Source: Microlunatus elymi (lineage in GTDB: Bacteria; Actinomycetota; Actinomycetes; Propionibacteriales; Propionibacteriaceae). Taken from it: a DNA stretch of 64,000 nt. Position 1 is the first letter of the stretch, and each line of letters starts with the position of its first letter. Below the pieces are notes generated by a model. It saw only the letters and a list, made by a program, of their open reading frames with translations. It was not told the origin of the DNA and did not search any database. Both the position numbers and the translations under genes were made by a program. The stretch lies in assembly GCF_007362775.1 (NCBI RefSeq), contig NZ_CP041692.1, positions 3,348,001-3,412,000 of the forward strand, in the 5' to 3' direction. This document shows, in pieces, positions 47,711-55,936 of the stretch.

Positions 47711-49017
47711 CGGGTGATCCGGATGGCGTTGTACTGCCGGACCGGGAGCTCCAGCAGGTATTCCCCGGACACCCGATCGGCGACGAGTTCCCGTCGCAGG
47801 TTCCAGGTGTCGATCACCTCGACCCGGAACAACGCGTCGGCCGGCAGCTCGAAGCGCCGATGCCGGAATCGGTGCGCGCCCAGATACTGCAGGTAGTACT
47901 GGCCCGGCACCTCCAAGGTGGAGGCATCGTACGAGACGGATCCGTAACGCAATCCGATCGGCGCCTCGTCCAGGATCGACCCCAGCAGTGCCAGCCGGGG
48001 CGGTGCGGCACCCTTGAGCTCTCCGCCGACCGCCCACCAACGGTTGTCGTACCACTCCCCGTGGCCGGCGAAGCCGCCACGGCAGACCGCCTCCCAGATG
48101 TCGGCGACGAGGTCTTCGGCACTTCGACTGCCGTCGTGGTTCGCCGCGTCGCCCTCCATGCCAAGGTCGTCCACCAGCACGGGCTTGCGGTATCGCCGAG
48201 TCAACACCGAACAGACTCGAGGTTGATCATGATGCAGGCTGCAATGGGTGATCAGCCGCGCTCCGAAGTCGAAGCCGACGCCGGCCTGTATGGTTCGCAG
48301 CCGCTGCCCGTGATCGCATTCGGCCAACAGCCGCAACACCTCGTCCCAGAACTGATCCGTCGACGCCGGATGGTCAGCGGGCCAGCGATCCGGATCGATC
48401 GCCAAACACCAAGCCACGTTGCGAAAGGCGGCGAATCGGGCCACCAGCGGCCGCAGGTAGCCGCGCCAGTCCACGGCAGGATCGGCGAGCAGTTCGGGTG
48501 TGAAGATCACCAACTCTGCCTGGATGCCCAGCCCGGCGAGCTCCCGTACGGCGGCTTCGAGCTGATCCAGCTCTGCTTCGGCCGGTGCGGTGGCCGAACC
48601 GTCGGCGAGCACGTCCATCCTGATCTTGGTGAACGGTGCGTCGGCCAACTGTGCCAGTGTCGCGGCCCGTTGGGCAGATTCGGCGCGGTGCCACCAGCGT
48701 GCGCAGGTCCCGATCGGGGTGTACGGGGTCCGGTCCGCATAGCCGAATCGCAGCTCGTCGACGATCACCACCGGCCCGTGGTTGTCGGGCCCAGGTGGGC
48801 CGCACTCCAGCTCACCGTGGCCGGCCATCCGCCCGGCGGCATCAAGGATGCGGTATCGCCACAGTCCTTCGAACTCCGGTGAGAAGCGGACGAGTTCCCT
48901 TCCCCGACTCGGAAAGCTCTCGACGTAGCGGCGTTCGCCGTCGTGTTCAAAGATCACCGTCGCGCCCGGCGTCGAGGTGACGTCGAGTTCGGCAACGCCC
49001 CAGCGTTCGGTGATCAC
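47704..49017 (-). CDS. DUF5060/DUF5605-type glycosidase paralogue with altered catalytic residues
   Basis: 437 residues. The N-terminal DUF5060-like beta domain (ITERWGVAELDVT to FEGLWRYRILDA) precedes a (beta/alpha)8-like domain. It aligns along its length with the 49014-50453 protein, but the acid/base Asn-Glu of that protein is Ile207-Asp208 here, and its nucleophile-position Glu is Asp284 (VDDLGMEGD). It may be an inactive or re-specialised partner. It overlaps its neighbours at both ends by 4 and 7 bases. Confidence 0.75.
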   Translation of the reverse strand: MITERWGVAELDVTSTPGATVIFEHDGERRYVESFPSRGRELVRFSPEFEGLWRYRILDAAGRMAGHGELECGPPGPDNHGPVVIVDELRFGYADRTPYTPIGTCARWWHRAESAQRAATLAQLADAPFTKIRMDVLADGSATAPAEAELDQLEAAVRELAGLGIQAELVIFTPELLADPAVDWRGYLRPLVARFAAFRNVAWCLAIDPDRWPADHPASTDQFWDEVLRLLAECDHGQRLRTIQAGVGFDFGARLITHCSLHHDQPRVCSVLTRRYRKPVLVDDLGMEGDAANHDGSRSAEDLVADIWEAVCRGGFAGHGEWYDNRWWAVGGELKGAAPPRLALLGSILDEAPIGLRYGSVSYDASTLEVPGQYYLQYLGAHRFRHRRFELPADALFRVEVIDTWNLRRELVADRVSGEYLLELPVRQYNAIRITRC

Positions 49018-50453
49018 GCGACCTCCCTGACCTTGTTCGTCGCGTCGGTCCGCCGTCGGACCCGGCGTACGCGGAGGGCGAGATCACTGCGACCGAGCGG
49101 GACCGTGCAGCGGCCGCGGTGACGGCCCGGGACCGGTTCGACCGTCATCTGCCAGGTGTCGATCACGTCGATCAGATGATCTTCGTCGCCGAGCTCCAGG
49201 AAGTGTTCGGCCGGCACCCGTTCACCGAAGTAGATCAGCCGGTAATCGGCGGTGTCGGTCCAGTCGGCCGGAGCCTCGTCGATGATCGAGCGCAGGAACG
49301 CGATCCGCTGCGGGCTGTCACCGATCAACCTGCCGCCCCGAGAAATCCAATGACCGTTGGGATTGTCGACGTAGCACTCGCCGTGCCCGACGAATCCGCC
49401 GGCGGCCATTCCGTGCCAGAACCGCCGGGTCATCTCTCGACCGGTCAGGTTGCCCCACCGGCGATCGACGTCGCCCTCGTAGCCGATCTCGTCGATCACC
49501 ACCGGTCGCGGATATCGCGCCCGCCAGTCCTCGGCCCGCGCGGCGTCCCAATGCTGGATGCTCTGGTGGGTGGTCCACGGCTTGTCGAAGTCGTAGATCG
49601 ACTCGTACTCGTACATCCGGGTGCCGTTGTGGATCGAGGCCAGCCGCCGATACGGATCGATCCGCTGCAGGTAGAGCAGCAGGTCGTCCCAGTCGGCGAC
49701 GGTCTTGGCGTGGTTGAAGTCGTACTCGTTGGAGATCGACCACCAGACGTTGCGGAACGCGGCCAGCCGGGCGACGACGTAGCGCAGGTAGAAACGATCA
49801 AGCTCCGGGCTCATGTTGTCCACGCCCCAGTGGCCCTTGTCGTAGGGGTGGAACAGGATCAGGTCGGCCTCGACGCCCAGCCGGCCGAGATCGCCGATCC
49901 TGTCCTCCAGGTGAGAGAAGAACTCGAGGTTGAATCGGGTCCGGTCCAAGGTCTCGGCTGTGCTGCCGACGAAGGCCAGCCGATCCGGACGCATGTCCTG
50001 GGTCGGCAGAATGCACATCCGGACCTTGTTGAACGGCGATTCCGCCAGGCTGGCCAGAGTCAGCTCTTCATGATCAAGATCACCGGTGTGCGTCCAGTGA
50101 TAGCAGGTGGTGCCGTACGACTCGTGCCGGCTGCCGTCGGCGTAGCGGAACAGCGAGCGCCCGAAGACCCGAACCGGGCCGTGATTTCCGGCTCCCGCCG
50201 GCCCGACCTCGAAGTCGCCGCGATGACCGTTCAGCTCGGTGGTCGGGCTGACCGTCCGGTAGCGCCAGCTGCCTTCCTGGTCGGGCGAGAACCTGATCTT
50301 GTATCGGCCGCCGCCGTCGTAGAAGCCGTCCACCGTCACGTCGCGGTTGCGGTAGCTGAAGATCGCCTGCACTTCCACGTCGGTGAACGGGTTGCCGCTG
50401 CTCGGCCCGGTCAGCACGATCTCGTACACGCCCCAGCGCTCGACCATGATCAA
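49014..50453 (-). CDS. DUF5060/DUF5605-type glycoside hydrolase
   Basis: 479 residues. The N-terminal DUF5060 domain (VERWGVYEIVLTGPSSGNPFTDVEVQAIF, FSPDQEGSWRYRTVSP) is followed by a TIM barrel. The likely acid/base is Glu243 in WWSISNEYDF and the likely nucleophile Glu322 in PVVIDEIGYEGD. A C-terminal beta domain (DUF5605-like) ends in a basic tail. No signal peptide, so it is cytoplasmic. The substrate is unknown. The start overlaps the BNR gene by 4 bases. Confidence 0.78.
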   Translation of the reverse strand: MIMVERWGVYEIVLTGPSSGNPFTDVEVQAIFSYRNRDVTVDGFYDGGGRYKIRFSPDQEGSWRYRTVSPTTELNGHRGDFEVGPAGAGNHGPVRVFGRSLFRYADGSRHESYGTTCYHWTHTGDLDHEELTLASLAESPFNKVRMCILPTQDMRPDRLAFVGSTAETLDRTRFNLEFFSHLEDRIGDLGRLGVEADLILFHPYDKGHWGVDNMSPELDRFYLRYVVARLAAFRNVWWSISNEYDFNHAKTVADWDDLLLYLQRIDPYRRLASIHNGTRMYEYESIYDFDKPWTTHQSIQHWDAARAEDWRARYPRPVVIDEIGYEGDVDRRWGNLTGREMTRRFWHGMAAGGFVGHGECYVDNPNGHWISRGGRLIGDSPQRIAFLRSIIDEAPADWTDTADYRLIYFGERVPAEHFLELGDEDHLIDVIDTWQMTVEPVPGRHRGRCTVPLGRSDLALRVRRVRRRTDATNKVREVA

Positions 50454-51571
50454 ACCTCGCCGCCGGTCAACCAGTCCGGTGCGAAGACGACGTGCTTGAT
50501 CGTCTTGCGCAGCATCGAATACGCCGCCTGCAGCCGCCCGTCGCGAGTCTGCAGCAGGGCCGGATAGGAGTAGCCCATCGGCCGGTCGCGGTGTTCCAGA
50601 TCGGCGTTCTGCAGGTTGCGACGGATCGGCCAGGTCCGGCCGTCATCTGTGGATACTGCCAGCGTCAATGGTGTCCGCAGCGGCTTCTTCCGGGTCAACG
50701 GCCCGTCGGGTCCGTCCACCCAACGGAATTGATCACGCTCCAGGGTGGCGTCGTTGAAGATCACCACCAGCCGACCGTCGGTCAGCCGCAGCAACTGGAT
50801 CGCCGAGTTGTTGTTGGGCAGCTCGGTCCGGACCGGCCTGGTCCAACTCCGACCAAGATCATCGGAACCGGTCGCGTAGATCCGATCCGCGTCGCGGGAG
50901 CGGAGCAACCCGAGCAGGCTGCCGTCCGTACGCGGCGCCACGCTCAGCTGCACCCGACCCAGCGAGTCGTCCACGACGTGCTCGGTCCAGGTCTGACCGT
51001 GGTCGGTGCTGATCGCCGCCACGCTGTACTCGCCTTGGTCGGTGACCCGGTAGACCGGCAACAGCCACGATCCGTCGGGCTGGAACAGCGGCGGGTTGCG
51101 CAGGAAGACGCCCGGCCCCATCAACGCCCAGCGAGCCGACCATGATCGCCCACCGTCGTCCGACGTCCGGGCGTAGACGATCGCGTCCCGTCGATCATGG
51201 GGCGTGTTGCTGGTGTGCAGCAACCAGACGGTGCCCTCCGGATCGGTGAAGATCACCGGATTCTGTTCGGAGTGTTCGGAATCGGCGGCGATCAAGATCG
51301 GTTGCTGCCAGCGATCGCCACCGGCGGGCAGCCGGGAGATCACCACGTTGGTGCCCGGATCGCCCTCCTGCGGCCCGTTGAACCAAGCACACAACAGATC
51401 GCCGTCGGCCGTCTCGGCCAGCGACGCCGCGTGACTGTCGCCGGGATGCAGGATCGGCAGCAGCGCCTCGGTCCGCTGATCATCTGCGCCCGGGCGGAGC
51501 ACGCCGTCGAACCTCGGGTCCAGCTCGGTCGTGGTCGGCACGGCGGCGCCGTCAAGGTCTTCGAAGATCAT
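50450..51571 (-). CDS. Cytoplasmic BNR-repeat (sialidase-like) glycosidase
   Basis: 373 residues, no signal peptide. Asp boxes SDDGGRSWSAR, STDHGQTWTEH, SDDLGRSWTRP and STDDGRTWPIR mark the BNR_2 propeller, and the N-terminal HAASLAETADGDLLCAWFNGPQEG is the family entry motif. It is paralogous to the secreted 43261-44520 protein. It probably acts on imported oligosaccharides; the bond is not known. It overlaps oppF by 4 bases. Confidence 0.78.
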   Translation of the reverse strand: MIFEDLDGAAVPTTTELDPRFDGVLRPGADDQRTEALLPILHPGDSHAASLAETADGDLLCAWFNGPQEGDPGTNVVISRLPAGGDRWQQPILIAADSEHSEQNPVIFTDPEGTVWLLHTSNTPHDRRDAIVYARTSDDGGRSWSARWALMGPGVFLRNPPLFQPDGSWLLPVYRVTDQGEYSVAAISTDHGQTWTEHVVDDSLGRVQLSVAPRTDGSLLGLLRSRDADRIYATGSDDLGRSWTRPVRTELPNNNSAIQLLRLTDGRLVVIFNDATLERDQFRWVDGPDGPLTRKKPLRTPLTLAVSTDDGRTWPIRRNLQNADLEHRDRPMGYSYPALLQTRDGRLQAAYSMLRKTIKHVVFAPDWLTGGEV

Positions 51572-52635
51572 GCTGCGCCCAGCTCCTCGATGCCACGCAG
51601 TTGCAGTTCGTCGGAGAAGTGGCAGGCGCTGAGCTGCCCGGAGTCCGTTCTGTGCAAGGTCGGAACCTCCGTACGGCAGCGGTCCTGGGCATAGAAGCAG
51701 CGTGGATGGAACGGACAGCCGGACGGCACGTTGGACGGATCGGCCACCTCTCCGCGCAGCACGATCCGCTCCCGGCGCTCCCCGGTCGGATCGGGATCCG
51801 GCACCGCCGACAGCAGCGCCTCGGTGTAGGGGTGGCGGGGCCGGCCGAAGACCTGCTCGGTCGGGCCGGACTCGACCACCTTGCCGACGTACATCACCAC
51901 CACCTCGTCGGCCATGTATTCCACCGTGCCGAGATCGTGGCTGATGAACAGGTAGGTCAACTCGTGCTCCTCCTGCAGATCCTTGAGCAGGTTCAGGATC
52001 TGGGCCCGGACCGACACGTCCAGCGCGCTGACCGCCTCGTCCGCGACCACCAGTCGCGGGTCCAGGGCGAGTGCCCGGGCGATGCCGACCCGCTGCCGTT
52101 CTCCTCCGGAGAAGGCGTTGGGGTAACGATGCCGATACTCCGGCCGCAGCCCGACCCGACGCAGCAACTCGACCACCCGCTCCTCCACCTCGGACCGGCC
52201 GGCGACGTGGTTCACGGTCAACGGCTCCGCCACGATGTCGCCCAGGGTCAGTCGCGGGTTGAGGGATGAGAACGGGTCCTGGAAGATCAACCGGATCTGC
52301 CGGCGGTACTCCTTCATCCGCCGCTCCGGCACCCGAGCAAGATCGATCCAGTCGCCGCCCGGCGCACTGTAGTTGATCTTGCCGGCGGTCGGGTCGAGCA
52401 CGCGCAGCAGCAGCCGGCCCAGCGTGCTCTTGCCACAGCCGGATTCGCCGACCAATCCGACGGTACGACCTGCCGGGATGGCCAGATCGACCCCGTCGAC
52501 GGCCTTGACCACCCGGGACACCCGGCTCAGCAGGCCCGATCGGATCGGGAAGTCCTTGGACAACCCCTCGGTCTGCATCAGCAGCGGTGCGCTCACCGCG
52601 GCGCCCGCATTTCCTTGCTCAGCAACGACATTCAT
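51568..52635 (-). CDS. oppF: Opp/Dpp-type ABC transporter ATPase (second)
   Basis: 355 residues from the ATG at 52635. Walker A GESGCGKSTLGRLL, signature FSGGERQRVGIARALAL, Walker B LVVADEAVSALDVS. The C-terminal oligopeptide/oligosaccharide-type extension carries four cysteines (CPFHPRCFYAQDRC), the iron-sulfur-like tail of OppF/DppF. It powers uptake with its partner oppD. In this locus the cargo is probably an oligosaccharide rather than a peptide. Confidence 0.92.
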   Translation of the reverse strand: MNVVAEQGNAGAAVSAPLLMQTEGLSKDFPIRSGLLSRVSRVVKAVDGVDLAIPAGRTVGLVGESGCGKSTLGRLLLRVLDPTAGKINYSAPGGDWIDLARVPERRMKEYRRQIRLIFQDPFSSLNPRLTLGDIVAEPLTVNHVAGRSEVEERVVELLRRVGLRPEYRHRYPNAFSGGERQRVGIARALALDPRLVVADEAVSALDVSVRAQILNLLKDLQEEHELTYLFISHDLGTVEYMADEVVVMYVGKVVESGPTEQVFGRPRHPYTEALLSAVPDPDPTGERRERIVLRGEVADPSNVPSGCPFHPRCFYAQDRCRTEVPTLHRTDSGQLSACHFSDELQLRGIEELGAA

Positions 52636-52639
52636 CGGC

Positions 52640-53779
52640 TCAGTTCTCCTCCTCGAACAGCACACAGCGCACCTGGTGTCCGTCGTCGTCGGTGATCATC
52701 GGCGGTTCGGCCACCTCACAGCGACCGGGGATGAAGTAGTCGCAGCGGTCGTGGAACGCACATCCGGTCGGCCGATCGTACGGGTGCGGCACCATGCCGC
52801 GGACCGGGTCCAGCCGGGCTCCGCGACGCATGCCGAGCGCCGGCACCGAGCGCAACAACGCCCTCGTGTACGGATGCTTCGGATGCGCGAACAGACTGCG
52901 CAGCTCACCACACTCGACCACCTTGCCCAGATACATCACGACGACCCGATCGGCCATCTGTGCCGCCACCCCGAGATCATGAGTGATCAACATGATCGCC
53001 ATCCCGAACTCACGCTGCAGGGACTTCAGCAGCTCCAGAATCTGTGCCTGGGTGGTGACATCGAGGGCCGTGGTCGGTTCGTCGGCGATCAGCAACTCCG
53101 GATCGCAGGACAACGCCATCGCGATCATGGCCCGTTGTCGCATCCCGCCGCTGAGCTCGAACGGATAGCTGTCGATCCGCTTTTCCGGTCCCGGGATGCC
53201 GACCCGACCGAGCAGCTCGATGGCCCGTTGCCGCGCTTCTTCCTTGGTCAGCGGCTCGTGCAGCCGGATCGCCTCGACGATCTGGTTGCCGATCGTGTGC
53301 ACCGCCGACAACGAGGTCATCGGTTCCTGGAAGACCATCGCGATCCGCTTGCCACGTACGGCCTGGATGGTGGGCTGCTCGGCCGTGACCAGGTCGACCA
53401 TGCCGTCGGGTGCATCCGGCAGCACGGGCACGTCCTTCTTGCGACGCAGCAGTCCGCGCCGACGACGCGGCTCCCGCACCTCGGAGTCCGGTGGTGCAGG
53501 TACCCACACCTGGCCGCCGGCGATCTTGCCCGGCCGGTCGACCAGTCGCAGGATCGATCGGGCGGTCATGCTCTTACCGCAGCCCGACTCGCCGACCACC
53601 GCGATCGTCTCGCCGCGGCCGATCTCCAGGTCGACGCCGTCCACCGCGTCGACCACACCGTCCTCCAGCACGAACTGGGTCTTCAGCCCTGCCAGCCGGA
53701 GCACCGGCAGCTCGTCACGATCTCCTCCACCGGCGGTTTGATGATCACTTGTAGGGGTCTGCAGCATCGCGTAGTCCAT
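52640..53779 (-). CDS. oppD: Opp/Dpp-type ABC transporter ATPase (first)
   Basis: 379 residues. Walker A GESGCGKSMTARSIL, signature LSGGMRQRAMIAMAL, Walker B LLIADEPTTALDVT, and the C-terminal CAFHDRCDYFIPGRC motif. A 40-residue insert after the first helix (PDSEVREPRRRRGLLRRKKDVP) is basic and unusual. It starts inside the 3' end of oppC. Confidence 0.92.
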   Translation of the reverse strand: MDYAMLQTPTSDHQTAGGGDRDELPVLRLAGLKTQFVLEDGVVDAVDGVDLEIGRGETIAVVGESGCGKSMTARSILRLVDRPGKIAGGQVWVPAPPDSEVREPRRRRGLLRRKKDVPVLPDAPDGMVDLVTAEQPTIQAVRGKRIAMVFQEPMTSLSAVHTIGNQIVEAIRLHEPLTKEEARQRAIELLGRVGIPGPEKRIDSYPFELSGGMRQRAMIAMALSCDPELLIADEPTTALDVTTQAQILELLKSLQREFGMAIMLITHDLGVAAQMADRVVVMYLGKVVECGELRSLFAHPKHPYTRALLRSVPALGMRRGARLDPVRGMVPHPYDRPTGCAFHDRCDYFIPGRCEVAEPPMITDDDGHQVRCVLFEEEN

Positions 53780-54920
53780 CTCCGACGAAGTTCATGGCCA
53801 GCACGGTGATGAAGATCGCCGCGCCGGGGAGCATCAGCCAGGGCGCCGTCTGGATCGCCCGGATGTTCTGAGCATCCTGCAGCAGCACACCCCAGCTGAC
53901 CGCGGGTGACTGCAGGCCGAGACCGAGGAAGCTCAGACCGGTCTCGCCCAAGATCATCGCCGGGACCGACATGGTCAGTGACGCGATGATGTGGCTGCTG
54001 AACGACGGCACCATGTGGCGGAAGATGATCCGCGGCTGACTGCAGCCGTCCAACCGGGCCGCGGTGACGAAGTCCTCCTCGCGCAGGGAAAGGAATCGGC
54101 CGCGGACCACTCGGGCCATCCCGGTCCAGCCGATCACCGACAAGATCACCGTGATCGCGAAATACCGGGTCAGCGGGCCCCAGCCGGCCGGGATGGCTGC
54201 CGACAGCGCCAACCACAGCGGCAGCGTCGGGATCGCCATCAGGAATTCGATGATCCGCTGGATCAGGGTGTCCGGTTTGCCGCCGTAGTAGCCGGAGATG
54301 CCACCCATGGTGAGGCCGATCAGGAAGCTCATTGCCACGCCGACCAACCCGATCGACAGTGAAACCCTTGCGCCGTAGAGAATTCGGGTGAGCAGATCGT
54401 GTCCGGCCCGGTCGGCGCCCCAGAGGAAGAACGGCTGGCCGAACTCCTTCGGTCCGATGAAGTGACGGTCGGACGGGAACAGCCCCCAGACCTTGTACGG
54501 CGCACCCTTGACGAACAAGCCGACCTCGATCCGCTGCTGCGGATCGCTGGTGAAGGTACGGGCGTACGTCTGCGGATCCTGCTTGACCTGGAATCCGTTC
54601 ACGTACAGGCCGAGACCCTCGGTCTGGCTGTAGACGTGCAACACCTGCGGCGGCGCGTAGGCGTACTTCGGATCCTGCACCGACGGCGTCGACGGCGCCA
54701 GGAACTCGGCGAAGATCGCCACCGCGTAGATGAACAGCACCGCGACCAGGCCGATCTTGGCCAGCTTGTGCCGGCGGAACTTGCGCCAGATCAACTGCCA
54801 TTGCGATGCGGTGCCGCCGCGGACCGCCGCTTGCCGGTCGGCCTCGGGCGGCAGCGGATCCGTCACCGGAGTCGCGCTGCGCTCCTCGACCGCCATCGGT
54901 TTGATCATGTTCTCGGCCAC
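53745..54920 (-). CDS. oppC: Opp/Dpp-type ABC transporter permease (second)
   Basis: 391 residues from the GTG at 54920, which follows a GGAGAG site and lies 1 base after the oppB stop codon. An N-terminal OppC_N-type helix (HKLAKIGLVAVLFIYAVAIFAEF) precedes a large extracytoplasmic insert (about residues 60-150) and the permease core with the cytoplasmic loop LREEDFVTAARLDGCSQPRIIFRHMVP. It joins oppB to form the channel. Confidence 0.9.
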   Translation of the reverse strand: MAENMIKPMAVEERSATPVTDPLPPEADRQAAVRGGTASQWQLIWRKFRRHKLAKIGLVAVLFIYAVAIFAEFLAPSTPSVQDPKYAYAPPQVLHVYSQTEGLGLYVNGFQVKQDPQTYARTFTSDPQQRIEVGLFVKGAPYKVWGLFPSDRHFIGPKEFGQPFFLWGADRAGHDLLTRILYGARVSLSIGLVGVAMSFLIGLTMGGISGYYGGKPDTLIQRIIEFLMAIPTLPLWLALSAAIPAGWGPLTRYFAITVILSVIGWTGMARVVRGRFLSLREEDFVTAARLDGCSQPRIIFRHMVPSFSSHIIASLTMSVPAMILGETGLSFLGLGLQSPAVSWGVLLQDAQNIRAIQTAPWLMLPGAAIFITVLAMNFVGDGLRDAADPYK

Positions 54921-54921
54921 G

Positions 54922-55920
54922 TCAACTCTCCGCATAACGTCGTCGGATTCGGGGATCCCACCAGGCCAGGGCAAGATCACTCAACAGGGTGCCGATCACC
55001 ATCAGGGTGCTCAGGATCAGGATGAAACTGCCCACCAGATACATGTCCTGGCTCTCCACGCCGCCCAGCAGCAACGGTCCGGTGGTCGGCAGACTGAGCA
55101 CGATCGAGATGATCGTCTCGCCACTGATCAGACCGGGCAGCAACCAGCCGACGGTGGAGAAGAACGGGCTCAGCGACATGCGCACCGGGTACTTCAGCAG
55201 CAGCCGCCACTCCGGCATCCCCTTGGCTCGTGCGGTCACCACGTACGGCTTGTACAGCTCGTCCAGCAGATTCGCCCGGGTGGTTCTGATCAAGCCTGCG
55301 GTGCCGGACATCCCGATGATCAGGATCGGCACCCAGAGATGGGAGGCCAGATCCAGCACCTTGCCCATGTTCCAGGCCGCGTCGGCGTACTGCGGTGAGA
55401 AGAGCCCGCCGACGCTCTGATGGAACACTCTCGAGCCCAGATAGAGAAACAGCAAAGCGATCATGAACTCCGGGACGGCCATCCCGATGAAGCCGAAGAC
55501 GGTGGCCGCGTAGTCACCCTTGGAGTACTGCTTCACCGCCGAGTAGATGCCGATCGGGAAGGCCACCGCCCAGACGAAGAACAAGGTGCTGATCGACAGG
55601 AACGCCGACAACGCCACCCGGTTCCAGATCATGCTGGACACCGGCCGATTCCAGGCAAACGATTGTCCGAAATCGCCGTGCAGCAGGATGTTGCTGATCC
55701 ACTTGAAGTACTGGACGATGAAGGGATCGTCCAGCCCGTAGCGGGCCCGCAGAGCAGCCATCCGCTGCACGCTGATCTCCTGGCCGTTGGCCTCGGCGAC
55801 CGCCTGCATCGTGTCGACGTAATCGCCCGGCGGCAACTGGATGATCCAGAAGGCCACCAGCGAGACCACGGCCAGGGTGATCACCATCAGCCCGAGCCGG
55901 CGGAGTACGTACTGTGCCAT
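54922..55920 (-). CDS. oppB: Opp/Dpp-type ABC transporter permease (first)
   Basis: 332 residues, six helices. MAQYVLRRLGLMVITLAVVSLVAFWIIQLPPGDY is the classic OppB/DppB start. The ATPase-contact loop is YVVTARAKGMPEWRLLLKYPVRMSLSP. It lies 16 bases downstream of the binding-protein gene. Confidence 0.93.
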   Translation of the reverse strand: MAQYVLRRLGLMVITLAVVSLVAFWIIQLPPGDYVDTMQAVAEANGQEISVQRMAALRARYGLDDPFIVQYFKWISNILLHGDFGQSFAWNRPVSSMIWNRVALSAFLSISTLFFVWAVAFPIGIYSAVKQYSKGDYAATVFGFIGMAVPEFMIALLFLYLGSRVFHQSVGGLFSPQYADAAWNMGKVLDLASHLWVPILIIGMSGTAGLIRTTRANLLDELYKPYVVTARAKGMPEWRLLLKYPVRMSLSPFFSTVGWLLPGLISGETIISIVLSLPTTGPLLLGGVESQDMYLVGSFILILSTLMVIGTLLSDLALAWWDPRIRRRYAES

Positions 55921-55936
55921 CGATCTGTTCGCCTAC

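Noticed and set aside
45692-48055. 787-residue version of the unknown protein
   Set aside because: The extra 115 residues lie out of frame over the preceding DUF5060 gene; the GTG at 47710 is the sensible start.
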